Shown piece by piece: positions 32,041 to 44,558 of a stretch of 64,000 bases of DNA. Under the pieces are notes generated by a model. That model saw nothing but the letters and a program-made list of their open reading frames with translations. It was not told the origin of the DNA and ran no database searches. This DNA comes from Fagopyrum homotropicum (lineage: Eukaryota; Streptophyta; Magnoliopsida; Caryophyllales; Polygonaceae). Location: positions 117,995,235-118,059,234 of the forward strand of contig BSWB01000004.1 in NCBI GenBank assembly GCA_033239125.1, read 5' to 3'. Each line of letters starts with the position of its first letter. Position 1 is the first letter of the stretch. Position numbers and translations under genes: made by a program.

Positions 32041-34124
32041 ACTTTAATTGAATCATTCTTTAATCAAAACTAATCCTTGCCTAAATCCCAATCTTGATTA
32101 ACCCTTTTTAACCTCTAATTGAATGTTTGAATGCACTTCAAACCTGTTTCTACATTTAATAGATTAAAATTGCAAGATTTGGGTAATAAAGTGACTCAAC
32201 ATCCTTTATTAAGATTTTAAGTGTGCTTTCTATTCATACTTTGAAGAGTCATATCCTGGAGTTTTAGATAGTTAGTTTGGCATAATTCTTGTCTTTAGAT
32301 CTTTCTATATTGCAGCCTCAACAACCCTTATAGAGAGAACCTATAGATTAGTTATATAGGTTTCGGAACTTCATCGTACGAATCCTACCTTTGAACATTT
32401 AATCTTGGCAATATAAATTCTGTCCTATACCTATAGAAGTGTCTTGAATCGAAAGTCTAAATCGGATACTTGAATCCTTGGAATCATTTCTCTCTTTATT
32501 ATATCACAAAAGCTTTTATACTTTCGCTAGATAATTGAAATTGGAAACTTTCTCACCAAATCCATGAGTTCGACTCTGGAATTCTTACCTTTCTACAGCC
32601 GATCCGTACACTGCGGGTTCGCTTTGCTTTTGAGTTCTAGATATAAATATTAAGACTTTGACGCACACCCTTTTGAGCGAACATTATGGAGCATTATGGA
32701 GCATGACATCATTAAGGATCCGGAAGAGAGCTAAAAGATAGGAGAAGATATGAGAAAAGATCACAATAGAAGATAGAAGACGAAATCAAAAGATAAAACA
32801 AGAACAGAAGCAAAAATCGGATGAATACTTATTAAGATCGGTCGATCTGGCTTATAGATAGGTCGATTTTGATCTTGTATAATCCGATTGGTTGTAGGAT
32901 TGTAACCATAAGATAGATCCTCACACCCTATATAAAGAGGATGTCTTACCACCTTCAAGTGCATCTCAGAATTATCTCATCCCATCCAATATACAATCAA
33001 GGAGCATTCGGTTAGAAGATTTGAATGAAGTTCGGAAGTTGAAGTCCAAGAATAGAGTTCTTGGAGAGTTTGTGAGTTTGATTCTATATTTTGTCATTGT
33101 GAACACGTTTCGGAGTTTGTTTTTGATTTTTTCTTCGAGTTTTACAGGATTTAGTCATTGTTTAAATATTTTGAGATTGATTTAATTAAAGATTCAAAGT
33201 TTTCTCAAGTTCTTGTCTTTCTTGATTAAATATCTCTTTTGATTTTGATAATGTGTATTCTTGGCTAAAACCCGTGTGATTCTAGGATGATGGGTTGATG
33301 ATTGTGGTTGAGATGATGATAGAATGATCTTCATAAACAGATCGGATCCTGAGAGTTGAGTTTAACCAACGCAGAAGGCAAAAATCGGATTGTTCTTGGC
33401 TAGAATCGACCGATTTCCTTTGATGAACAACCCGATTTTCCTTCTGCCGTACCTACCTTGATTTATCCTTGATCTTTGGTTAAATATTGCTTAAACCCTA
33501 CCCTTGTTGAACCTTTCTAACCTATATCCGAGTATGGGAAGAGACTTACCCGGTGATTCCCATCCTTGGTTGCCAACGATTACAAGTTCTACGTAATAGA
33601 GGATTCAAACCCCTCTATTAAGGTTGAGTGTGCCATAATCATTACCTTTGTGAGTTAACTTGATTCCCTTGGGTTTGGTGTTTGGTTTAAAAGTATTATC
33701 CTTCCCTTAGATCCTCTATCTTATCGATGTCAGCATCCTTTAGTTAGAGCATTTGGGTTGAGACAAGTGGGTGGTGGTGACTTAACCGTACATCATCCTG
33801 TTATACAATACATACCTTAGCAATCCTAACTCTGTCCATACAATCTTTAGAAGTCTTGAATCGAAAACCACAATCGGATTCCTTGATCTTTAGAATCCTA
33901 TTTCCCAAATCTTTACACAAAATCAATGTTTTGTCTTTTCAATTGCCAATAGTTGCATCTTTCGTTGTTAGATTGTCTATTCTGAATTTTGTTTCACCAA
34001 ATCCCTAAGTTCGACCCTAGAATTCTTGCTTTTACTACGATCGATCCGTACACTACGGGTTTGCTTAATTGCTTTTATTCTTGGTATAAATATTAAAGCT
34101 TGCACACACCCTTTGGAGCAAACA

Positions 34125-36222
34125 TGTGTGTTTGGCACAAAAAAATAGAACACTAGTGTATATGTTTTTTTAGTGTTTTTAGTAATATTTTGTGTTTTTT
34201 GTAGTGTTTAGTATTTAAAACACTCGTGCGTACTTGTTATGACTAGTGTTTTTTTCAGTGTTTTTTTATAAAAAGACTGTTTTGCCCAATCAATATAAAC
34301 TATTTCATCCTAATCTCATTGATTTATGACTTACCTTGATCGAACTACAATAAGTGTAAACACATAACCAAACACAAATTTGCATTGATTTATTATAAGT
34401 TATTCGATCAAACTACATGGTATTTTACCAAACACTGTAAATATCATCGCGAATAATAAACCATATCAAAAGTTGTTGCAGGATAAGGAAGTTTTTGAGA
34501 ACCCATAACCCCTATCATGGCCGGAACTCCCTTCTCTAGAGCAAATTCCACTTGTGCTTCATGCGTGTCCCTTTGCGCAAAAGACATGGAAATTATGTTT
34601 CTTTTCAACAAGTAGGCGCCCCAACTCGTAATCTGATCAACTGAAGTAAGTAAGAAAGAGATGGAGTTGAATTGATGAAGATGTAGAGATATTCCTTGTG
34701 CATTGAATTTTAAGCTAGTTTAAGTATTAGCAAACCAAACAAGAAATCTGGAGGTGTATTATAAAAACTTTGATGTCAAGAAAGCATATAAAATACAACA
34801 ATCCCACTAACTTGCAGGATTGTCATAAGTTAATATTTAGAGGGCAAACAACCTCACTAACTTGCAGGATATACCACAAAAACACCCAGCATTCTTAGCT
34901 TGATCTAGTTCATAGAAAACAACAAAGCAACCAAATCTACACACTAACTACAGTGGTGAATTTCACTAACTCGTTTCTTTCATCTCAGTGATCAGTTCTC
35001 GTAGAAGCAGTAAGTCAATCAAAGAATATGAAACGAGAACAATCCACATTCCACATAAATAATAAGCAATTCAACAAAAAATATGCAGTACGTAGTGTAT
35101 CATCCAACTCTACTCACTAAGTGTATCATCCAACTCTACTCATAGATTATCTTTGACCACATTGTGGAGTATGCAACTGACATTATTCTAATTCATGAAT
35201 TTTGTAGACATTATCATCACTTTACAACTATAATCAAACCATATCCAACCTACTGTGATCATAAGAACCCTTACAAAACTACAACAAATGTAGAAGACAC
35301 TTTTGTGGGTCATGTAAAACCAACTACAACACCTACAAAACTTTTCTAATCTCTCTTCGGAAGTCAGATTCAGAAATTGGAGCCTTAATTTTGAACGAAA
35401 AATCAGAATGATAGTGAATGATATTAAAAATGAGAAACATGTGACTAAAACTAACACAGAGCTTCAATTTCGAACGAGAAATTAAGCTGCATAGTTAATG
35501 TTATTAGAAAGAAAAACATGTGAGTATGTGACTAAACCCTAGATAGATCCTCATTTCGAACTAAATAGCAAGCAAACATCCAACTATCAGAACTAAATTC
35601 AAACCTAGTTGTATCGTAGGCGGACATAGTCGAAGGTAGCGCCGACGTCGATTGACGCATAACACTACGAGAAGCAAAGAGAATCCTTGGAATTCCACCA
35701 CGAATGCCGGCGTTTTGAAGTCTGAAACCCTGCTGCCTTGGTTGCCTCCCTCATAACTCCGCCGCCCATGATTCTCACCTTCAATTGAATCGACAGAGAG
35801 TATCGACTGTCGATTATAGGATATAGGGTTAATATTCGAGCCAATAGAGAGTATCAACTGTCGCTTTGAAATGAAGAGGGGAGAACGAGAAATACGAACA
35901 TATCGCTGGAGTGGAGACGTTGCCGGATTGGAATGGTCGTTGGTGGACGGAAGAGGAAGGCGACAGATGTCACCGGAGTTGAGCGAGGGTTGTCTTCCTT
36001 CTTCGAAGAATCGAGCGAGAGTATTCTAGGTAGATGAGCGTAAATACGATGAAAAGTAGGGACAACAAAGGTTTTTTTGTTTCTAAAAACACTAGCCAAA
36101 AACAGAAACCATCACGATCACCAGTGTTTCATAAACACTACGAAAAAACCATTCCACTAGTCTATGGGTGTCCAACCAAACACTAGTCTATGGGTGTCCA
36201 ACCAAACAGATAGATTATTTAC
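34125..36222. other. Unresolved transposon-like region with AAACACT repeats
   Basis: Both edges are rich in AGTGTTTT/AAAACACT words (34145-34270 and 36080-36215). Outer TGTTTGG / CCAAACA words occur, including a tandem duplicate of CTATGGGTGTCCAACCAAAC at 36161-36212. This resembles subterminal repeats of hAT-like DNA elements, but I could not define matching ends or a target duplication. Inside lie a gene fragment (34468-34632) and AT-rich DNA. Short frames near 35188-36099 have no recognisable features. Confidence 0.4.
34468..34632 (-). pseudogene. Fragment of a PMT-type (Methyltransf_29) methyltransferase gene
   Basis: Translated on the minus strand, 55 codons read through without a stop, including TSWGAYLLKRNIISMSFAQR and HEAQVEFALEKGVPAMIGV. 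This matches the SAM-binding region of plant PMT/QUA2-like putative methyltransferases, Golgi enzymes linked to pectin methylation. Directly upstream on that strand is a pyrimidine-rich stretch ending CAG, like an intron acceptor, so an exon with part of an intron was captured. The rest of the gene is not seen, so it is a fragment. Confidence 0.8.
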
Positions 36223-36535
36223 GAGGTGTGCTAGTTGCACCCAAAATTGTCCCTTCATACAAATATTTCACAATCAATCAAGTCATTTATTACTAATCAA
36301 ATACTTAATCTCCATGGTATATGCATGTATAGTGTGAAAACAATTAAGTTGGGAAAAATATAACTCATCATTAGCTTATCATTATCGGTTATTATTATTT
36401 GTTAGGGGATAAAAATTAATACGTGTATTAAGCTCTTATTCAATCGTTTTACGATCGGATATCGATTTTATTTTTCGCAAATTAAAATTAATTCGTTGAT
36501 TAATCATAACATTTAAATAAGTTAAAAAATAGAAA

Positions 36536-36835
36536 TTACATCACAAGTAGAAAATACTGAATAACATGAGCAAATTTAAATAGAAAATCGTTTATTTTGT
36601 GTGATTGTCCCCACCGTTGCATGATTGAGGGGAAAGTTGCGCGAGAATGGAACGTACTAAATAATTCTTGAACTTCTTCCATTGTCGGCAAATATCCTCG
36701 GGTTTGGATTTGTGTCACCCTACCTCCGATCTGTAAGTGTCGTTGGACAGGACTTGAGGTGAAAGACGTCGTTTGTAGATCCGGATAATCCAAGACGACT
36801 TCACGACATATTGGTGACAAATTTTGATGTACCAA
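36536..36835 (-). pseudogene. Coding-like stretch in satellite monomer 1
   Basis: A 99-codon frame (MVHQNLSPICREVVLDYPDL at the start, FKFAHVIQYFLLVM at the end). It is also open in monomer 6 (45174-45473) and partly open in monomer 4 (42262-42444, 42441-42659). I do not recognise the family. Upstream on the same strand, fragments such as FSWRDEDDYLIWYI and CLNNDDIPAAIASA read in shifting frames. It may descend from an exon or transposon gene trapped when the repeat arose. Confidence 0.4.
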
Positions 36836-38224
36836 ATCAAATAATCATCTTCGTCTCGCCATGAAAATACCACGGGGGGCCACATCCCGCAATTTTTTGG
36901 ATATTGCGTTTAATTGGTTGTCCCACTTGTGTCATACATGATCAAAGTTCAAGTTATAGTGTCGCGCGTTTTGTGCCATACAGGGTGAAAGTTCAAGTTA
37001 TTGTCTTGGAATATTTTTAGGCCCAACAACTACAATCGCCACGCAGAAGCAATCGCTGCAGGGATATCATCGTTGTTCAAACAAAAACTCCACACGTGCT
37101 TAGAGTTCCACCGTCGGAAACCTGCCATTTTGATGGATCAAATACCACGTGTTATCATCTCAAAAACCAAATGAACTTGTCGCGTGTTGTTCGGTCTTGA
37201 ACTCCGATGGGATGACAAACACGTCTTAGATATGGATTTACCTTGGATGAAATGATAAAATGTGGATCCAAAAATTTTCCTTTCTAAAAGAAAAAATAAT
37301 TAAAATTATATTCGTGTGTGTAAGAAATTAGAAAATTTTCACAAAATCACAACAAAAATAAAACGTGTGTGTATGTATGTGTGCCTGTGTCAAAAAAATT
37401 TTGAAAAAAAATTATGTAAATAAAATCTCGATTTATGCTCATTTTTCATATTTCACCTTAACCATACACATTTAATGCTAGCGTTTGGGTCGCTTTCGCT
37501 GACATCAGTTAGTGGGGTGGGGGTGGGGTTGCGAATCACCGTGATAGACATCTTGTGTGAAAGAGAGAAACAGATTCATGTAATTTAACATGAGGTGTGC
37601 TAGTTGCACCCCAAAATTGTCCCTTCATACAAATATTTCACAATCAATCAAGTCATTTATTACTAATCAAATACTTAATCTCCATGGTATATGCATGTAT
37701 GGTGTGAAAACAATTAAGTTGGGAAAAATATAACTCATCATTAGCTTATCATTATCGGTTATTATTATTTGTTAGGGGATAAAAATTAATACGTGTATTA
37801 AGCTCTTATTCAATCGTTTTACGATCGGATATCGATTTTATTTTTCGCAAATTAAAATTAATTCGTTGATTAATCATAACATTTAAATAAGTTAAAAAAT
37901 AGAAATTACATCACAAGTAGAAAATACTGAATAACATGAGCAAATTTAAATAGAAAATAGTTTATTTTGTGTGATTGTCCTCACCGTTGCATGATTGAGG
38001 GGAAAGGTGCGCGAGAATGGAACGTACTAAATAATTCTGAAAAAATTGGTTAAATAAGACCCTTTTTGTTTAACGTAGACTAACTAGGCCCCTCTATTTT
38101 TTGCCTAAATTTTTAAATCAAAAATAAATTAATCCAAGGGGCATAAAGGAAAAACGTAAAATATAATCCTATAAAATCATCCAACTGTCAGATTTCACAT
38201 CCAGTTAGGGTTTCTCGTAGTCTG

Positions 38225-38830
38225 TCGCAGTCATTCAAATTGCCTCCAAAGAAGGATGTCGGCGTTGCTTCTCGATGTCGCCGCCGCCCAGCCCCGCGCC
38301 GCCCAGCCCCGCGCCGCTCAGCCCCGCGCCGCCCAGACCCGCGCCGCCCAGCCCCGCGCCGCCCAGCCCCGCGCCGCCCGGCCCCGACCAGCCCCGCCCA
38401 TATCCGATCTATCGCACAGCCCTTCGACAACGACTTTTATCCGGTTCGCGTCGCCCAGCCTCGCCGCAGCCCGCCTCGCGCTGCCCAGCCTCGCCGCGGC
38501 CCGCCTCGCGCTGCACAGCCCCGCCGCGGCCCGCCTCGCGTCGCACAGCCCCGCCGCAGCCGAGATCCGCCGCCAACCCGCCTCGCGCCGCACTGCCCCG
38601 CCGCAGCCCAGATCCGCCGCCAACCCGCCTCGCGCCGCACAGCCTAGATCCGATCTGTCGCACAACCTAGATCCGATATGTCCTCCGACATTGCGCCGCA
38701 CAGCCCCGCCCTTCCAATCACGTGCATCGACCAACGCAGCCACCACTATGCAGGATCGGAGCCGCCGTTGTGCACTCCTGGAGACGGATCTAGACAGTTC
38801 TCGTTGCAGCCGCAATGCAATCACAGGAAA
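38225..38830 (+). repeat. GC-rich minisatellite block inside the MULE
   Basis: GC content jumps sharply against neighbours. 38278-38400 is a run of about eight 15-bp CCGCGCCGCCCAGCC-type repeats, then about 30-bp repeats (GCCTCGCGCTGCCCAGCC) to 38640. All three plus-strand frames stay open for 118-221 codons and give Arg/Pro/Ala-rich repeats, which is expected of such repeats and not proof of a gene. It is bracketed by telo-box-like TTAGGGTTTCT (38206) and inverted AGAAACCCTAA (38834). It may be a captured, expanded 5' part of a GC-rich host gene. Confidence 0.6.
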
Positions 38831-38989
38831 CCAAGAAACCCTAATTTCAAATTTAAAATGTTGGCATATTTACAAAAAAGCTCCCCTGTTTATAATTGCA
38901 TTTACGACCCATATTTTTTAAATTTGCAAAATTGCCCCAAACTGGATAATTACAAAATTAAAAAACTAAAGTTTAATTTTTGCAGTTAT

Positions 38990-39104
38990 AAATATGGGAT
39001 ATTAACTACATATTTTATAAATACGGAATATTGACCACATATTTTATATATACGGCATATTGACTACATATTTTATAAATACGGCATATTGACTACATAT
39101 TTTA
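38990..39104. repeat. AT-rich 30-bp minisatellite in the MULE
   Basis: Four tandem copies of a unit containing TACGGCATATTGACTACATA followed by TTTTATAAA. The first copy is the most diverged. Non-coding. Confidence 0.75.
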
Positions 39105-39282
39105 CCGTTATAATTGGGCTTGTGTAACTCGAATGGGCTTGAAACAAAGACGGATGTATGTAAACGATGGACTTGTGTGAATGAAAATTATGTATTAACA
39201 TTGTGTAATTAAACTTGTGTATTAAAATTGTGTATTAGGCATTATGTACTAATACTGTGTATGAACAAGAGAATACACGAAG

Positions 39283-39350
39283 TTCAATTAGTCTAGCTGG
39301 TATAAGGGTGGGAGGGAGGGCTTGTCGTCTAGAGTTCGATACTCACTAGG
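39283..39350 (+). repeat. tRNA-like (SINE head-like) tract with A and B boxes
   Basis: TAGTCTAGCTG (39289-39299) fits the RNA polymerase III A box and GTTCGATAC (39334-39342) fits the B box at usual spacing. The surrounding sequence is tRNA-like but is not a complete tRNA cloverleaf that I can fold. It is most likely the head of a tRNA-derived SINE carried by the MULE. Confidence 0.5.
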
Positions 39351-42300
39351 TACAATATTTATATTTTGTAATCGGCTTATGTAAGAGCTTATGTAACTCG
39401 AATTGGACGACATATGTAACTCGAATGCGCCGACTTATGTAACTCGAATTGGACATGGGCTTATGTAACCCGGAATGGGCCTACTGATCTTCAAATGAAC
39501 TTGGGCTTGGACACAGTTAAATTAAAATTAGTAATTAACCCTTTCAATTAATCTTTATTAATAAATAAGAGGGGCCTAGTTTGTCTACAAGATACAAAAA
39601 AGGCCTACTCTATACTACAATAGACAAAAAGTGTCTACTTAGCCAACTCATCCAATAATTCTTGAACTTCTTCCATTGTCGGCGAATATCCTCGGGTTTG
39701 GATTTGTTTCACCCTACCTCCGATTTGTTTGTGTCGTTGGACACGACTTGAGGTGAAAGACGTCGTTTGTAGATCCGGATAATCCTAGACGACTTCACGA
39801 CATATTGGTGACAAATTTTGATGTACCAAATCAAATAATCATCTTCGTCTCGCCATGAAAATACCACGGGGGGCCGCATCCCGCAATTGTTTGGATATAG
39901 CATTTAATTGGCTGTCCCACTTGTGTCATACATGATCAAAGTTCAAGTTATAATGTCCCGCGTTTTGTGCCATACAAGGTGAAAGTTCAAGTTATTGTCT
40001 TGGAATATTGTTAGGCCCAACAACTACAATCGCCACGCAGAAGCAATCGCTGCAGGGATATCATCGTTGTTCAAACAAAAACTCCACACGTGCTTAGAGT
40101 TCCACCATCGGAAACCTGCCATTTTGATGGATCAAATACCACGTGTTGTCATCTCAAAAACCAAATAAACTTGTCGCACGTTGTTCGGTCTTGAACTCCG
40201 ATGGGATGACAAATACGTTTTAGATATGGATTTACCTTGGATGAAATGATAAAATGTGGATCCAAAAATTTTCCTTTCTAAAAGAAAAAATAATTAAAAT
40301 TATATTCGTGTGTGTAAGAAATTAGAAAATTTTCACAAAATCACAACAAAAATAAAATGTGTGTGTATGTGTGTGTTCGTGTGTCAAAAAAAATTTGAAA
40401 AAAAATTATATAAATAAAATCTCGATTTATGCTCATTTTTCATATTTCACATTAACCATACACATTTAATGCTAGCGTTTGGGTCGCTTTCGCCGACATC
40501 AGTTAGTGGGGTGGGGGTGGGGTTTGCGAATCACCGTGATAGACATCTTGTGTGAAAGAGAGAAACAGATTCATGTAATTTAACATGAGGTGTGCTAGTT
40601 GCACCCCAAAATTGTCCCTTCATACAAATATTTCACAATCAATCAAATCATTTATTACTAATCAAATACTTAATCTCCATGGTATATGCATGTATGGTGT
40701 GAAAACAATTAAGTTGGGAAAAATATAACTCATCATTAGCTTATCATTATCGGTTATTATTATTTGTTAGGGGATAAAAATTAATACGTGTATTAAGCTC
40801 TTATTCAATCGTTTTACGATCGGATATCGATTTTATTTTTCGCAAATTAAAATTAATTCGTTGATTAATCATAACATTTAAATAAGTTAAAAAATAGAAA
40901 TTACATCACAAGTAGAAAATACTGAATAACATGAGCAAATTTAAATAGAAAATCGTTTATTTTGTGTGATTGTCCCACCGTTGCATGATTGAGGGGAAAG
41001 GTGCGAAAGAATGGAACGTACTAAACAATTCTTGAACTTCTTCCATTGTCGGCGAATGTCCTCGGGTTTGGATTTGTGTCACCCTACCTCCGATTTGTAA
41101 GTGTCGTTGGACACGACTTGAGGTGAAAGACGTCGTTTGTAGATCCGGATAATCCTAGACGACTTCACAACATATTGGTGACAAATTTTGATGTACCAAA
41201 TCAAATAATCATCTTCGTCTCGCCATGAAAATACCACGGGGGGCCGCATCCCGCAATTGTTTGGATATAGCGTTTAATTGGCTGTCCCACTTGTGTCATA
41301 CATGATCAAAGTTCAAGTTAAAGTGTCGCGCTTTTTGTGTCATACAGGGTGAAAGTTCAAGTTATTGTCTTGGAATATTGTTAGGCCCAACAACTACAAT
41401 CGCCACGCAGAAGCAATCGCTGCAGGGATATCATCGTTGTTCAAACAAAAACTCCACACGTGCTTAGAGTTCCACCGTCGGAAACCTGCCATTTTGATGG
41501 ATCAAATACCACGTGTTGTCATCTCAAAAACCAAATAAACTTGTCGCGCGTTGTTCGGTCTTGAACTCCGATGAGATGACAAACACGTCTTAGATATGGA
41601 TTTACCTTGGATGAAATGATAAAATGTGGATCCAAAAATTTTCCTTTCTAAAAGAAAAAATAATTAAAATTATATTCGTGTGTGTAAGAAATTAGAAAAT
41701 TTTTACAAAATCACAACAAACATAAAACGTGTGTGTGTGCGTGTGTCAAAAAAAATTTGAAAAAAAATTATATAAATAAAATCTCGATTTATGCTCATTT
41801 TTCATATTTCACCTTAACCATACACATTTAATGCTAGCGTTTGGGTCGCTTTCGCCGACATCAGTTAGTGGGGTGGGGGTGGGGTTCCGAATCACCGTGA
41901 TAGACATCTTGTGTGAAAGAGAGAAACAGATTCATGTAATTTAACATAAGGTGTACTAGTTGCACCCCAAAATTGTCCCTTCATACAAATATTTCACAAT
42001 CAATCAAGTCATTTATTACTAATCAAATACTTAATCTCCATGGTATATGCATGTATGGTGTGAAAACAATTAAGTTGGGAAAAATATAACTCATCATTAG
42101 CTTATCATTATCGGTTATTATTATTTGTTAGGGGATAAAAATTAATACGTGTATTAAGCTCTTATTCAATCGTTTTACGATCGGATATCGATTTTATTTT
42201 TCGCAAATTAAAATTAATTCGTTGATTAATCATAACATTTAAATAAGTTCAAAAATAGAAATTACATCACAAGTAGAAAATACTGAATAACATGAGCAAA

Positions 42301-44558
42301 TTTAAATAGAAAATCGTTTATTTTGTGTGATTGTCCCCACCGTTGCATGATTGAGGGTAAAGTTGCGCGAGAATGGAACGTACTAAATAATTCTTGAACT
42401 TCTTCCATTGTCGGCAAATATCCTCGGGTTTGGATTTGTGTCACCCTACCTCCGATCTGTAAGTGTCGTTGGACACGACTTGAGGTGAAAGACGTCGTTT
42501 ATAGATCCGGATAATCCAAGACGACTTCACGACATATTGGTGACAAATTTGGATGTACCAAATCAAATAATCATCTTCGTCTCGCCATGAAAATACCACG
42601 GGGCCGCATCCCGCAATTTTTTGGATATTGCGTTTTATTGGCTGTCTCACTTGTGTCATACATGATCATAGTTCAAGTGAATAGTGTCGCGCGTTTTGTG
42701 CCATACAGGGAGAAAGTTCAAGTTATTGTCTTGGAATATTGTTAGGCCCAACAACTACAATCGCCACGCAGAAGCAATCGCTGCAGGGATATCATCGTTG
42801 TTCAAACAAAAACTCCACACGTGCTTAGAGTTCCACCGTCGGAAACTTGCCATTTTCATGGATCAAATACCACGTGTTGTCATCTCAAAAACCAAATAAA
42901 CTTGTCGCGCGTTGTTCGGTCTTGAACTTCGATGGGATGACAAACACGTCTTAGATATGGATTTACCTTGGATGAAATGATAAAATGTGGATCCAAAAAT
43001 TTTCCTTTCTAAAAGAAAAAATAATTAAAATTATATTCGTGTGTGTAAGAAATTAGAAAATTTTCACAAAATCACAACAAAAATAAAACGTGTGTGTATG
43101 TGTGTGTGCGTGTGTCAAAAAAAATTTGAAAAACAATTATATAAATAAAATCTCGATTTATGCTCATTTTTCATATTTCACCTTAACCATACACTTTTAA
43201 TGCAAGCGTTTGGGTCGCTTTCGCCGACATCAGTTAGTGGGGTGGGGGTGGGGTTGCGAATCACCGTGATAGACATCTTGTGTGAAGAGAGAAACATATT
43301 CATGTAATTTAACATGAGGTGTGCTAGTTGCACCCTAAAATTGTCCCTTCATACAAATATTTCACAATCAAGTCATTTATTACTAATGAAATACTTAATC
43401 TCCATGGTATATGCATGTCTGGTGTGAAAACAATTAAGTTGGGAAAAATATAACTCATCATTAGCTTATCATTATCGGTTATTATTATTTGTTAGGGGAT
43501 AAAAATTAATACGTGTATTAAGCTCTTATTCAATCGTTTTACGATCGGATATTGATTTTATTTTTCGCAAATTAAAATTAATTCGTTGATTAATCATAAC
43601 ATTTAAATAAGTTAAAAAATAGAAATTACATCACAAGTAGAAAATATTGAATAACATGAGAAAATTTAAATAGAAAATCGTTTATTTTGTGTGATTGTCC
43701 CCACCGTTGCATGATTGAGGGGAAAGTTACGTGAGAATGGAACGTACTAAATAATTCTTGAACTTCTTCCATTGTGGGCAAATATCCTCAGGTTTGGATT
43801 TGTGTCACCCTACCTCCGATATGTAAGTGTCGTTGGACACGACTTGAGGTGAAAGACGTCGTTTGTAGATCCGGATAATCCAAGACGACTTCACGACATA
43901 TTGGTGACAAATTTTGATGTACCAAATAGAATAATCATTTTCGTCTCGCCATGAAAATACCACGGGGGGCCGCATCCCGCAATTTTTTGGATATTACGTT
44001 TAATTGGTTGTCCCACTTGTGTCATACATGATCAAAGTTCAAGTTATAGTGTCGCGCGTTTTGTGCCATACAGGGTGAAAGTTCAAGTTATTGTCTTGGA
44101 ATATTGTTAGGCCCAACAACTACAATCGCCACGCAGAAGCAATCGCTGCAAGGATATCATCGTTGTTCAAACAAAAACTCCACACGTGCTTAGAGTTTCA
44201 CCGTCGGAAACCTGCCATTTTGATGGATCAAATATCACGTGTTGTCATCTCAAAATCCAAATGAACTTGTCGCACGTTGTTCGGTCTTGAACTCCGGTGG
44301 GATGACAAACACGTCTTAGATATGGATTTACATTGGATGAAATGATAAAATGTGAATCCAAAAATTTCCTTTCTAAAAGAAAAATAATTAAAATTATATT
44401 CGTGTGTGTAAGAAATTAGAAAATTTTCACAAAATCACAACAAAAATAAAACGTGTGTGTATGTGTGTGTGCGTGTGTCAAAAAAAATTTGAAAAAAAAT
44501 TATATAAATAAAATCTCGATTTATGCTCATTTTTCATATTTCACCTTAACCATACACA

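Larger units (their letters stand above)
31049..32683 (+). mobile_element. Inner solo LTR, same Athila-like family
   Basis: 1635 bp, TGATGACATG to GAGCGAACA, inserted about 168 bp into the outer LTR. Both contain the GAGGTCTACAC word shortly before the break, so the copies are homologous. Modules lie at 31350-31440 and 31970-32040, about 300 and 920 bp from the start. The flanks GTAGG and TTATG do not match, so the target duplication is lost or the boundary is off. Confidence 0.7.
30882..34124 (+). mobile_element. Outer solo LTR, Athila-like, interrupted by another LTR
   Basis: Starts TGATGACATGAATTAT at 30882 and ends GGAGCAAACA at 34124. Without the inner insertion it is about 1.61 kb. Flanks TGTAT (30877-30881) and TGTGT (34125-34129) differ by one base and could be an aged target duplication. 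It holds palindromic modules at 32813-32885 and 33379-33445 and a degraded U5 stem-loop near 34045. No coding sequence. Confidence 0.7.
38039..39653. mobile_element. Mutator-like non-autonomous element (Pack-MULE-like), TSD AATAATTCT
   Basis: 1615 bp inserted in satellite monomer 2. A perfect 9-bp target duplication AATAATTCT is at 38030-38038 and 39654-39662, and the other monomers keep the single-copy site. Ends are imperfect inverted repeats: the left has TTGGTTAAATAAGACCCTTT and the right, reversed, TTGGCTAAGTAGACACTTTT, continuing with CTTTTTGTYTA. A 9-bp duplication with long inverted ends is typical of Mutator elements. It carries a GC-rich block (38225-38830), AT-rich 30-bp repeats and a SINE-like tract. 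Confidence 0.85.

Noticed and set aside
35188..36099. Minus-strand ORFs near the methyltransferase fragment
   Set aside because: I could not match them to other PMT exons or any family; AT-rich chance frames are likely.
38188..38824. Long minus-strand ORFs in the GC-rich block (Arg/Gly/Ala-rich)
   Set aside because: They are products of 15- and 30-bp GC repeats that keep most frames open; codon content is that of the repeat only.
39283..39350. Functional tRNA gene
   Set aside because: A and B boxes are present but no complete acceptor and anticodon stems could be folded by eye.
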